Origin: Deltaproteobacteria bacterium | GTDB lineage: Bacteria > Myxococcota_A > UBA796 > GCA-2862545 | Assembly (NCBI GenBank): GCA_016938035.1 | Contig: JAFGVK010000043.1 | Location: forward strand, 1 to 64,000 | Length of the DNA stretch: 64,000 nt | Direction: 5' to 3' | Shown here: positions 46,445 to 54,570 of the stretch, in pieces | How the letters are laid out: every line of letters begins with the position of its first letter | Position numbering within the stretch: the stretch's first letter is position 1 | Notes under the pieces: model-generated | Databases searched by the model: none | What the model saw: the letters and a program-made list of their open reading frames with translations, nothing else | Told to the model about the DNA's origin: nothing | Program-made: the position numbers and the translations under genes

Positions 46445-46475
46445 CAAAAAGGGCCCCCCCCTCGCGGGAGGAGCC
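46445..46475 (-). terminator. rho-independent terminator of the (Asp-Thr)n lipoprotein gene
   Basis: On the minus strand GGGGCTCCTCCC / GGGGGGGCCC with a short GCG loop is followed by TTTTTG, 32 bp after the stop codon at 46507. It may also end ruvX from the other side. Confidence 0.78.
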
Positions 46476-46506
46476 CCGTGCGCGGCCGACGCCGCACCAG
46501 GTGCCG

Positions 46507-47754
46507 CTACTCCGCGAAGGAGACGGTCGCGGTACCAGTGGAGAGGTAGGAGTAGGCCTTTTCGACGGTCAGGCCCACGCTGTCCGCCAACACCACCAGG
46601 CCAGGATCGACCTCGCCCATGTTGACGATCAGGCTGTACTCAGCAGGCAGGATGTTGCCCGCGCCGTCGTCCACCACGTCGCCGTCGGGCCCGCAGCCAT
46701 CGAAGCCCATGACAACCACGGTGTAGGTCCCGTCCGCCGGGAGGTCCAGCTCGAAGGCCGGGCACTGGTAGGAGGAGGGATAGGTACAGTCGAAGGCGTC
46801 GTCAGACTCGGCCACGACACAGGAGTCGGGACCGCTCAGCCACATCTTCGGGTCGAACGCGCTCTCGGCCGCCACGGTGTCGAGGGCGATCTGCACGTGG
46901 ACGCCCGCGGTGCCGGTGAAGGTGAACACGTCGCCCACGGACGCGTCGCAGAGGATGTCCCCGGCGTAGGTGTAGTCCGAGGCGAAGGAGTCCTCGGAGC
47001 TGCCCACCGGCTCATCGGCGCTGCAGTCATCGTAGTACAGCTTGCTGGAGTCGGTGCCCTCGAGCAGGGTGGACCAGGCCAGGGCGTCACCGTCGAGGGA
47101 CCAAGAGATGGTCTCAGGGGCGTCCCAGGTCTCGGAGCCGTAGTACGACACGTAGGCGCCCGAGTCATAGGCGAGGTTGAACACGCCGTTGTAGACCTTG
47201 GGGCTGCCGTACTGGTCCTCATAGGCGTAGGAGAAGCCCACCCCAAAGACGTTGTAGTAGTAGGCGTAGCCGAACCAGCCCGGCGACACCTGCTCGTCGA
47301 TCTGCACCAGGGCCAGGTCATACAGCTCGTCGCTCTCGACGAAGCTGAACAGATCGCCCAGGATGCCCACGGAGCTCTCAACGCAGCCGACGTCGGAGGT
47401 CAGGGTAGAGGCGATGTCAAAGCCGAAGCCACAGTCAGCGCATGCGCCGGTGTAGGCGGAGCCCACCAGGTCGACGGTCCTGTCGCAGGAGGGTTCACCC
47501 TCGTAGGTGTAGTTGAAGGTGGTGGTACCGGTCAGGGTGCCGGTCCGGGTCTCGACGTCGGTGTCGGTATCGGTGTCCGTGTCCGTGTCGGTGTCCGTGT
47601 CGGTGTCCGTGTCGGTGTCGGTGTCCGTGTCGGTGTCCGTGTCCGTGTCGGTGTCGGTGTCGGTGTCGGCCACCGAGGTATCCTCGGGATCCTTGCCGCA
47701 GCCGGTAGAGATGACAGCGGCGATAGCCAGCAGCGAGAACAGGTGAATGCGCAT
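46507..47754 (-). CDS. lipoprotein with a long (Asp-Thr)n stalk (415 aa)
   Basis: Start 47754 follows AGAGGAGA and gives MRIHLFSLLAIAAVISTGC, a lipoprotein signal. After the Cys comes GKDPEDTSVA and then about 19 Asp-Thr repeats (residues about 29-66) coded by a hexanucleotide tandem array at 47556-47669, then ETRTGTLTGTTTF. The rest is a beta-rich, Tyr/Asp-rich, low-charge domain with six Cys ('ACADCGFGF', 'DCSADEPV'). The C-terminal 130 residues look like a pre-peptidase/C-terminal beta-sandwich ('GDVFTFTGTAGVHVQIALD ... DGTYTVVVMGFDGCGPDG'). Surface exposure is inferred. Confidence 0.85.
   Translation of the reverse strand: MRIHLFSLLAIAAVISTGCGKDPEDTSVADTDTDTDTDTDTDTDTDTDTDTDTDTDTDTDTDTDTDVETRTGTLTGTTTFNYTYEGEPSCDRTVDLVGSAYTGACADCGFGFDIASTLTSDVGCVESSVGILGDLFSFVESDELYDLALVQIDEQVSPGWFGYAYYYNVFGVGFSYAYEDQYGSPKVYNGVFNLAYDSGAYVSYYGSETWDAPETISWSLDGDALAWSTLLEGTDSSKLYYDDCSADEPVGSSEDSFASDYTYAGDILCDASVGDVFTFTGTAGVHVQIALDTVAAESAFDPKMWLSGPDSCVVAESDDAFDCTYPSSYQCPAFELDLPADGTYTVVVMGFDGCGPDGDVVDDGAGNILPAEYSLIVNMGEVDPGLVVLADSVGLTVEKAYSYLSTGTATVSFAE
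47556..47669 (-). repeat. hexanucleotide tandem repeat coding (Asp-Thr)n
   Basis: About 19 copies of GAYACS (minus strand, GACACG/GACACC) in a continuous array inside the lipoprotein gene. Because the unit is 6 bp, copy-number changes leave the frame intact. On the plus strand it makes a spurious Val/Arg/Gly-type frame. Confidence 0.92.
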
Positions 47755-47864
47755 GTGGGTCTCCTCTTGCAGTTGAGCTGCGACGCACAGATTACGCGGT
47801 TTTCGCCACACCAGCAAGCACTAGCGCGACAGACAGCGACAACCGCCCCAACGCGACCGCAGGG

Positions 47865-48854
47865 TCAATCCGGGATCGCGCGCAGCTCCACGATGTCCAC
47901 GGCAGCCTCGATGAAGTCACCGCTCTTCATCGCCACCTCCACCCCTTCCTTGTACCGGAGGGCAAGCTCTGGGTCGGTGGCCGCCAGCTCCTCGAAGGTG
48001 AACCTGGTCAGCAGGCGCTTGTCCCCCCCCCTGCGGGCCGGCTCCAGGGTGCCTACCGCGGTGCTCCCCCTGGCCGGGATGCGCCCCTCAACCGGGATCT
48101 CCACCCGCTCCAGCTCATTGCCACGGGAGTCCTTGATGGTGGCGCGGAGCACGAGATCGGTCATCTCGAAGCCAGACTGGTTGCTGAGCGAGAACTCAAA
48201 CACCGTCAGGTGTGCCTGACGCTCGTCCAGGGCCATCCAGGAGGCGTTGGTGACGATCACATAGCGGTCGGGGTTGTAGAGCGGGTCCACCTCGGCACGG
48301 GCCTGGCCCTCTGCGAGGAGGTAGAGGGGGAACACCTCCGAGGTGTGCAGCCAGCCCTCGCCACCGGAGGGGACGCGCACCTTGTAGTACTCGCCGCGCT
48401 TGGCGAGCAGGGCCAGGGACTGATCCTTCTCGACCCGGCCTCCCTCCGGCGAGCGCTCCGATGGCCCTGCCCTGAGCGCGGCGCCGCGCTTCACCAACAC
48501 CTGGGAGTACGCGTCCTCGGCGCCGAGCAGGGTGGGACCGTCCGCCTGAAGCACCGCCCAGCCAGCGGCCAGCCCCCCCAGCCCCAGAAACAGGGACAGG
48601 ATCAGGGCGGCGACCACCCACCGGCCCGACAGGGGGCGAGGAGGCTCCCAGTCGTCCGCGTCCTGCGCCAAGCTGTCCTCGGGGAACACCTCGGCAAGCT
48701 GCGGGATCTCTCCGGCGTACACCCAGTCGGTCGCCCCCGGCGGCTGCACCATATCCCCTGGGCTCAGCCTGCCGGCCCGCGCCAGCGAGACGAGGTCTGA
48801 GAGGGAGTCCACCCCCATCTGTACCTCGTCTTGGTTGACCAGCCAGCGCGCCAT
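47865..48854 (-). CDS. membrane protein with GYF_2-like and SH3-like domains (329 aa)
   Basis: N-terminal 55 residues resemble GYF_2 domains ('ARWLVNQDEVQMGVDSLSDLVSLARAGRLSPGDMV ... WVYAGEIPQLAEVF'). One membrane helix lies at about 78-98 (VVAALILSLFLGLGGLAAG). An SH3b-like beta domain spans about 113-175 ('LVKRGAALRAGPS ... YYKVRVPSGGEGWLHTSEV'), and a C-terminal DUF2393-like beta-sandwich follows ('ERQAHLTVFEFSLSNQSGFEMTDLVLRATI'). Topology: short cytosolic GYF part, most of the protein periplasmic. The GYF-to-SH3 arrangement recurs in deltaproteobacterial lineages; function unknown. Confidence 0.75.
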   Translation of the reverse strand: MARWLVNQDEVQMGVDSLSDLVSLARAGRLSPGDMVQPPGATDWVYAGEIPQLAEVFPEDSLAQDADDWEPPRPLSGRWVVAALILSLFLGLGGLAAGWAVLQADGPTLLGAEDAYSQVLVKRGAALRAGPSERSPEGGRVEKDQSLALLAKRGEYYKVRVPSGGEGWLHTSEVFPLYLLAEGQARAEVDPLYNPDRYVIVTNASWMALDERQAHLTVFEFSLSNQSGFEMTDLVLRATIKDSRGNELERVEIPVEGRIPARGSTAVGTLEPARRGGDKRLLTRFTFEELAATDPELALRYKEGVEVAMKSGDFIEAAVDIVELRAIPD

Positions 48855-48964
48855 GCACCCCCCGGGGACACCAGGGATGTAGCGCGCCCGCTCAGCATCT
48901 CACGGGCGCAAGTGAGCATTTGACGCACTCTACACACCACACCCCTCGCCCCCTCGGCCCCCGT

Positions 48965-51646
48965 TTACCAGCTGAGATCGGCCCAGACGGAGGTGTTGAG
49001 GCCCGCTTGATACGGGTCCCCCCAGCCGTCAGGGTAGTGATCGCAGTAGTAGGTGCTCCCACCGCAGAAGCCAGCCCCGAAGCCCAGCGAGAGGGTGTCC
49101 AGGGCCAGGTCCATCGAGGTGAGATCCAGGCGCAGCAGCACCGTCTCCTGATCGAGCACGGTGAGGCTCGGCTCCGAGAGCCTGGTGAACACCCCGTCGT
49201 CGTACCCGCGCAGCACCCCGTAGCCCGACTGGAACACCCCCTGGAACCAGGTCCAGGGCGAGCCCACCGACGAGGCCCACAGCTCGATGAACAGGGTCTC
49301 CGGGTCCACCGGAGCCCAGGCGCGCAGCTCCAGCTCCAGGGTGTCTCCTACCACCCGCCAGCGCCCGCCCCGCAGATCCGCGCCGCTAGCGCTGTCCCCG
49401 AGGCGGTCCTCGCCAAGCGTCAGGTCCTCCCAGGGGCGCTCCCCCAGCGCAAAGCGGACCGGCACCAGGAAGCCCCCGCGGTCGTCGGCGCAGGAGAGGC
49501 TGAGCTCCAGCGCGCTGCCGCCCGGAGCGCCAGGATCCGCGCGCACCACAAAATCGTCCTCTGTCGCCGCGTCCCCCGGTGCGAGGCTGCCCAGGTCCCC
49601 CTCCCCCTGGATCACCGACAGCGGGCCGCTGTCAGCGCTGAGAGCGCAGCGCACCGGGCCCTGAGTGCCACGCGCGCCGCGGTTCACCACCGTCAGCTCC
49701 AGGTTGGCCTGCTCCCCCTCCGACAGGAGCCCGTCGTTGTTCCCGTCGGCCCAGTCGTCCACCGCGAGCCTGGTCAGGGCCAGCGCGGGCCAGGGGACCT
49801 CCAGCGAGGTGCCAACCGCGAACCCCTCCACCTCGTCGCGGAGCGCGATCGAGACGGAGATCGGCGCCGAGTCCACCTTGTCGAAGGCGATGGTCGGGGA
49901 CAGGGTCCAGCTCACCTGCTCCCCTGCGCCCCAGGGCCCCTCGGATACCAGCAGCTCACCGACAGGGAGACCGCTCACCGCCGGGTCCTCGCTGCGGATC
50001 GTCGCCACGGTCCGCCCGGTGGTGGCCGCCCCCCGGTTGATCAGGGTCAGCTCCCATGAGGCGTCCATCCCCGGCTCTAGCAGGGCGGGCGCGGTCACCG
50101 AGCTGAGCAGCTCCGGGGAGGGAGGCGGGGGGAGCCACAGCACCAGGCCCTCCGCCGGCAAGGTCGCCAGCGGCTGCTGCGTCCAGCTCTCCCCATCCCA
50201 AGCGATCGAGAAGTCCTGCACCGTGGTGCCAGCCTGCCCCCGCAGCCTCGCCCACCAGCGGTCTGCACCAGGTCCTGGCGGCAGGGCGCCGCCAGCGTCG
50301 GTGAGGTCCACCTCGATCACCTGGGGTCCAGCGGGCCACAGCCCCGCCTCGGAGGCAGCCACCCATTCAGGGGCGTCCAGCGGCCCGACCCCCACCTCCA
50401 CCGAGGCCCAAGCGCTCTGCCAGAAGATCAGGCTCAGGGAGGCGGTGGAGGGGGCGCCCACCACGATCCGCTCGGCGGCGGACCACTCGCGCTCCCCCTC
50501 GCGGAGCGTCACCGCTACCGGGAGCCAGGCGTTGTCGGGGTAGTCGGGCGAGACCACGACCTGCCCTGACAGCAGGGTCGAGGCCCCTGCCCCGAGCGAC
50601 ACCCCCGACATGCCCGTGGCGGTCCCCGCGCTGGGATCCACCGCCAGCGCCAGCTCCAGGTCCTCCGCCCCCACCGAGGAGCGGTTCTCGACCGTCAGGT
50701 AGACCGTCGAGGAGCCTCCGGGGTCTACCTCGGTCCAGGTCCAGTCGACCACCTGGAGGTCCGGCCCCAGCGGCCCCACCGCTACGTCGTCCACATACCA
50801 AGCGTCCGCATACTGCCCCCTGTAGACCCAGGCCAGCCAGGCGGTGCGCTCCCCAGCCCACGGGCTCAGATCCGCCAGGGCGGTGCGCCCCCACGCGTCC
50901 TCCGGCGGGGGGCCCAGCACCGTCACCTCCTCCCACCCCTCCGCGTCGGGATCGCCAGAGGCGGTGTGAATGAGCAGGGCGTGGTCACCGAGGTCCGCGT
51001 AGTCCCCCTGCTCCCACCAAGTGAGCTGGATAGCGCTCTCACCGCTCAGATCGAGGGGGGGCGCGATCAGCCAGTCCTCCAGCGGGTCCACCCCCTCAGC
51101 CCCCCTGCGGTGGGTCGCTGCCTGGGTGGGGGAGTGGGACTGATCCGACCGCAGCTCCCAGGGGGCCCCCTCAAAGCCGCGCGAGACCTGGTCCCAGCCC
51201 AGGCGGTACAGCGCACCGCTCCCCTCCGCCGCCTCGAAGTCCTCCGAGAAGGGCAGGCTCAGGCCCCTGGCCCCCACTGGGAGGGCGAAGGGGGCCTCCT
51301 CCCCCGCTGCGGGGAGGCTGGCGCTCATCGCCATCTGCGAGGCGTCCACCGCGCGGAACCAGTACTCCAGCCCCGGCTCCGAGAGGGCCAGGGCGCCGCT
51401 CCACCCCCCCTCGGCCTCCTCCAGCTCCAGCGCTGCCCAGATCGGGGCGCCCGCGTCGCGGTAGTAGAGGGTAAGCCCGGCCACCCCGTCGGGGTCCACC
51501 GCCTGCACGGTGAGGACCGCCGTGTCCCCGTCGATCCAGTCCCCCTCCGGAGCCTGGTGAGCGAGGACTGGGCCAGCGAGCACCACAGGGTCACCGGTGT
51601 CCACCGGGGCCCCCTGACAGGCGAGGAGCAGGAGCACCGGGGTCAT
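48965..51646 (-). CDS. large lipoprotein with CARDB-like repeats (893 aa)
   Basis: Minimal signal MTPVLLLLAC. The mature part has a fibronectin-like region (40-100), a MAM/cleaved-adhesin-like jelly roll (130-290; 'SLPFSEDFEAAEGSG', 'WLIAPPLDLSGESAIQLTWWEQ', 'DAWYVDDVAVG'), then two CARDB-type repeats ('LQVVDWTWTEVDPGGSSTVYLTVENRSSVGA' near 298 and 'LTRLAVDDWADGNNDGLLSEGEQANLELTVVNRG' near 630). The last contains an EF-like DGNNDGLLSEGE calcium loop. Last gene of a five-gene minus-strand operon; ATGA overlap with the Cys-rich gene before it. Likely a surface adhesion or matrix protein (inference). Confidence 0.82.
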   Translation of the reverse strand: MTPVLLLLACQGAPVDTGDPVVLAGPVLAHQAPEGDWIDGDTAVLTVQAVDPDGVAGLTLYYRDAGAPIWAALELEEAEGGWSGALALSEPGLEYWFRAVDASQMAMSASLPAAGEEAPFALPVGARGLSLPFSEDFEAAEGSGALYRLGWDQVSRGFEGAPWELRSDQSHSPTQAATHRRGAEGVDPLEDWLIAPPLDLSGESAIQLTWWEQGDYADLGDHALLIHTASGDPDAEGWEEVTVLGPPPEDAWGRTALADLSPWAGERTAWLAWVYRGQYADAWYVDDVAVGPLGPDLQVVDWTWTEVDPGGSSTVYLTVENRSSVGAEDLELALAVDPSAGTATGMSGVSLGAGASTLLSGQVVVSPDYPDNAWLPVAVTLREGEREWSAAERIVVGAPSTASLSLIFWQSAWASVEVGVGPLDAPEWVAASEAGLWPAGPQVIEVDLTDAGGALPPGPGADRWWARLRGQAGTTVQDFSIAWDGESWTQQPLATLPAEGLVLWLPPPPSPELLSSVTAPALLEPGMDASWELTLINRGAATTGRTVATIRSEDPAVSGLPVGELLVSEGPWGAGEQVSWTLSPTIAFDKVDSAPISVSIALRDEVEGFAVGTSLEVPWPALALTRLAVDDWADGNNDGLLSEGEQANLELTVVNRGARGTQGPVRCALSADSGPLSVIQGEGDLGSLAPGDAATEDDFVVRADPGAPGGSALELSLSCADDRGGFLVPVRFALGERPWEDLTLGEDRLGDSASGADLRGGRWRVVGDTLELELRAWAPVDPETLFIELWASSVGSPWTWFQGVFQSGYGVLRGYDDGVFTRLSEPSLTVLDQETVLLRLDLTSMDLALDTLSLGFGAGFCGGSTYYCDHYPDGWGDPYQAGLNTSVWADLSW

Positions 51647-52206
51647 GGGGTCACCGGGGAGCTGAAGGCGTCAGGGTCGTAGCTGTCGTAGAGCCAGCAG
51701 TAGGTGAAGCAGCCGAGGAAGACGACGTTGCCCGCGCCGTCATCGAAGGGGTAGCACTCGAAGGCCGCTGGGCACTCCCGCCCCCCCGAGCAGTCCTGCA
51801 GGCAGTAGCCGAGGAAGCACTCGTTGCCGTCCGCGCAGTCGGAGGCGTCGCCGCAGGGGCGGCAGTAGTCCCCGCCCGCGTCGTAGCACTCGCCGGTCAG
51901 CGGGTTGCAGAATTCCTTGAAGCCGCAATCTACCGCGGTCTCCTCGCAGGCCGCCTCGGCGCAAGCGTGCTCCTCGCAGGTGAAGCCGGGGTAGCAGTCG
52001 TCCGCGTTGTCGCAGCCAGGGACGCAGGCACGGTCCACGCAGCGCTCCTCCACCCCGCACTGGTCGGAGCTGGCGCAGGTCGCGGGCACGCAGGCACCGG
52101 ACACACAGTCCTCCCCGAAGGGGCAGGGGGTCTCGGCGTCACACGCAGGGGCGGCCCCACCACAGCCCGCGAGTGAGAGGGCAAAGCCCAGCAGCAGGGT
52201 CTTCAC
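51643..52206 (-). CDS. Cys-rich lipoprotein (187 aa)
   Basis: Signal MKTLLLGFALSLAGC with Cys15, then at least 20 further cysteines in repeating modules such as CVSGACVPATC, CVDRACVPGC, CEEHACAEAAC and CRPCGDASDC. They look like short EGF/disintegrin-type disulfide units of the 'Dickkopf/stigma' repeat class common in Myxococcota lipoproteins. Both ends overlap neighbours by ATGA (52203-52206 and 51643-51646), so it is tightly coupled to the vWA and CARDB lipoproteins. Likely an extracytoplasmic disulfide-stabilised stalk or binding module. Confidence 0.83.
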   Translation of the reverse strand: MKTLLLGFALSLAGCGGAAPACDAETPCPFGEDCVSGACVPATCASSDQCGVEERCVDRACVPGCDNADDCYPGFTCEEHACAEAACEETAVDCGFKEFCNPLTGECYDAGGDYCRPCGDASDCADGNECFLGYCLQDCSGGRECPAAFECYPFDDGAGNVVFLGCFTYCWLYDSYDPDAFSSPVTP

Positions 52207-53741
52207 AGCGCCACCTCCACCGCGGCCTCAGTGTATTTCGCCACCACGAACTGCCCCGCGGGCGGCAGGTGCGCCTCGTCGAAATGGAGCTTGTTGCCGT
52301 CCGCGACGTAGGTGTAGTCCTCGCCCAGGACAAGCTCACGGATCAGGCCGTCGTCGTCCTCGCTCTCGTAGAGCGAGACCACCAGGGTCCCGGGCTTGGG
52401 CCACGACGAGAGGCTGAAATCCAGCTGCAGCTCGGTGAAGGTGAGGCTGAGCCGCTCGGCGATCGCGGCGAAGTCCTCCTCGCAGATCGACTCCACCGCC
52501 CCGTCCGTGAGGGCCGCGGCCTCCAGGTACCTGCGCCCGTACCACGCGACCCCGCTCTCGGACTCGCAGGATGGCAGGTCGTCCCGCGGCGGGGGCTCGA
52601 TCCCCACCACCGCCGAGAGGCGCACGCTGTGAGGGTCGCGATACCCCAGATCGCCCTTCAGCCCCATAAAGTAGCGGGCGTAGGCGTCCACCGGCCAGGG
52701 CGAGAGGTCATCCTCGTCCGAGACAAAGAGCACCGCGAACAGGGCGTCGTCGCGCAGGAAGCCGGTCTCGGCGTTGGACTCGCTCCACGTGGGCTCCTCA
52801 AACACCAGCCTGGCGCCCTCCAGGCCCATCTCGATGCCGCCCCCGTTGATCCCCTGGGCGACGTTCTCGACGAAGCGGTCGCGCGCGTCCGCGGTGGCCG
52901 CGGTGATCACCCGCACGTCATCGTGGAGCACCAGCGCCTCGCCAGCCCCCACCGGGATCTCGTAGCCGCAGGAGCTCCCCGCCTCGCGCCCCACCGCGAT
53001 CGCCCCCCAAGGAGCAACGCTCAGGCCCTCTGGCAGCACAAAGTAGTCCCTGCCCAGATCCGAGAGGCTCACCCCGTCCAGCGAGAGGGTGTCGTCGGAG
53101 AGGTTGGAGAGCTCTAGCCACTCGCAGCGCCGGTCCTCCCCCGCGCTCAGGGGCATCAGCTCGGTGATCAGCAGCTCCCCCACCCTGGGCGCGCGGGGCC
53201 CCAGGTCCTCCCCGGGCGCCGGGCGCTCCACCGCCACCCCCTGACAGGTGGGGTTTGCCTGCCCAGGCGTCCCGAGGAGCTCATCGCCCAGGACAGCGGT
53301 GGCGGGGCACCAATTCTCCAGGTGATCGTTGTCCGCGGTGGAGGCGTGCTCGGGGTCGAGTTGCAGCGCCACACCAGCCTGGAAGCCCCAGCTCCGATCC
53401 CAAACCACCCGGTCCAACTCCCCAGAGGGGCCGCGCAGCACCACCTCGTCGTCCCCCCCCACCAGCAGCCCCCTGGTGGGACCGTCCACGTCGGTGGTGG
53501 CCACCCCGATCTGCCACGACACGTTGGCAGCCTCAAACGAGGCGATGAGGGCGTCGAAATTGCGCGCCAGGCTCTCCTGCTCCTCGATCATCGAGCCCGA
53601 ATTGTCTATGACGATGAGCAGGTCCACCGCGCGCTCGAGGTTCTGGCGGAACACGTCGGTCCGCAGGTGCTCCTGATAGCCATAGTCCTGGGAGCAGGCC
53701 CCCAGCAGGGCGAGGGGAAGCAGGCTACTCGTCCAGCGCAT
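52203..53741 (-). CDS. vWA-type lipoprotein with inserted lamin-tail domain (512 aa)
   Basis: Lipoprotein signal ending LLPLALLGAC. A von Willebrand A-type start 'VDLLIVIDNSGSMIEEQ' with the MIDAS D-x-S-x-S motif at about 43-47 begins the domain ('WQIGVATTDVDGP'). About residues 185-280 form a lamin-tail (LTD) domain ('GELLITELMPL ... CEWLELSNLSDDTLSLDGVSL'), after which vWA-like strands resume ('ALFAVLFVSDEDDLSPWPVDAYARYF'). So the LTD is inserted into the vWA. Overlaps: 17 bp with the gene before and ATGA with the Cys-rich gene after. Metal-dependent ligand binding at the surface is inferred. Confidence 0.85.
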   Translation of the reverse strand: MRWTSSLLPLALLGACSQDYGYQEHLRTDVFRQNLERAVDLLIVIDNSGSMIEEQESLARNFDALIASFEAANVSWQIGVATTDVDGPTRGLLVGGDDEVVLRGPSGELDRVVWDRSWGFQAGVALQLDPEHASTADNDHLENWCPATAVLGDELLGTPGQANPTCQGVAVERPAPGEDLGPRAPRVGELLITELMPLSAGEDRRCEWLELSNLSDDTLSLDGVSLSDLGRDYFVLPEGLSVAPWGAIAVGREAGSSCGYEIPVGAGEALVLHDDVRVITAATADARDRFVENVAQGINGGGIEMGLEGARLVFEEPTWSESNAETGFLRDDALFAVLFVSDEDDLSPWPVDAYARYFMGLKGDLGYRDPHSVRLSAVVGIEPPPRDDLPSCESESGVAWYGRRYLEAAALTDGAVESICEEDFAAIAERLSLTFTELQLDFSLSSWPKPGTLVVSLYESEDDDGLIRELVLGEDYTYVADGNKLHFDEAHLPPAGQFVVAKYTEAAVEVAL

Positions 53742-54570
53742 AGGTCTGTGCCTCCGTGGGGCGCAGATCGCCCAGGATCTCCATCAGCATCGCGTCCACG
53801 AACCCGTCCCGCTGCGCGTCGAGGTGGAAGGACGACACCACCACCCCCCCCAGCGCGGACTCCCGCGAGACCAGGAGGGGGGCGCCGGTGAGCACCAGCT
53901 CCTCGCCGGTGCCGGCGAACACGCAGCGCACGTCGCCCTCGATCCACACCGTCGCCTCGTCCCCCGCCGCCTCCATCACCGCCCAATTCGAGAAGTTGAA
54001 GGAGAGCGCCACCGTGTCGGTCCCCAGCGCCTGCACCAGCCGCGCGTCCACCACCCTCCCGGTGACCTCACCGATCTGCCCGCACTGCGCCCGGTCGGGG
54101 ACGCTGTCCTCCCCCGCGAAGTCGACCAGCTCCGGCCAGGCCGCCTCGACCAGGTCGTAGGCCCAGTCGGTCACCAGCAGGCCGTGCCCCCTGTCGCCAT
54201 AGGAGCGGACCCTGTCGATCACGTCGCTGTCGGTGAGGAAGAAGCTGTCGTCCGCGACCCCGTTGTACTGGCGCAGCCCCAGCCCCCTGGTGCCCGAGGC
54301 CAACAGCACCGCGTCGTAGGCGTCCAGGGCGTCGGCGCTCGCGAGCAGCCCCTCGGCGGTGAGGGTGCGGTCGGGGTTGTAGTCCTCGTCCCAGGTGGCG
54401 GTGGAGATCAGCCCGTCGAACAGGTCGTGCCGGATCACCAGCCGCTTGAGCGGCTCGCGCACGTCGTCAAAGTCCCCGGTGATCACCGCAACCTGATCCA
54501 TCGGCTTGCGGGTGAGGCCGTTGTCCTGGGTGCACGCCGCCAGGGCCAGCAGGGGGAGCAGGCGCCTCAC
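53725..54570 (-). CDS. lipoprotein, unknown (281 aa)
   Basis: GTG at 54570 overlaps the previous stop (GTGA) and starts VRRLLPLLALAAC, a lipoprotein signal; a start 107 codons earlier would lie inside the preceding gene. The mature protein is alpha/beta: 'VAVITGDFDDVREPLKRLVIRHDLFDGLI', 'ALDAYDAVLLASGTRG', 'GHGLLVTDWAYDLVEAAWP'. This looks like a GATase1/ThuA-like Rossmann fold, with no catalytic Cys in the expected place. Second gene of the five-gene lipoprotein operon. Confidence 0.75.
   Translation of the reverse strand: MRRLLPLLALAACTQDNGLTRKPMDQVAVITGDFDDVREPLKRLVIRHDLFDGLISTATWDEDYNPDRTLTAEGLLASADALDAYDAVLLASGTRGLGLRQYNGVADDSFFLTDSDVIDRVRSYGDRGHGLLVTDWAYDLVEAAWPELVDFAGEDSVPDRAQCGQIGEVTGRVVDARLVQALGTDTVALSFNFSNWAVMEAAGDEATVWIEGDVRCVFAGTGEELVLTGAPLLVSRESALGGVVVSSFHLDAQRDGFVDAMLMEILGDLRPTEAQTYALDE

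Noticed and set aside
47556-47669. possible CRISPR-like array
   Set aside because: Units are 6 bp and contiguous, without spacers. The same reasoning excludes the 10-bp array at 63541.
46501-48219. 572-residue plus-strand open frame with Val/Arg/Gly repeat
   Set aside because: It is the opposite strand of the (Asp-Thr)n lipoprotein; the repeat is a by-product of the hexanucleotide array.
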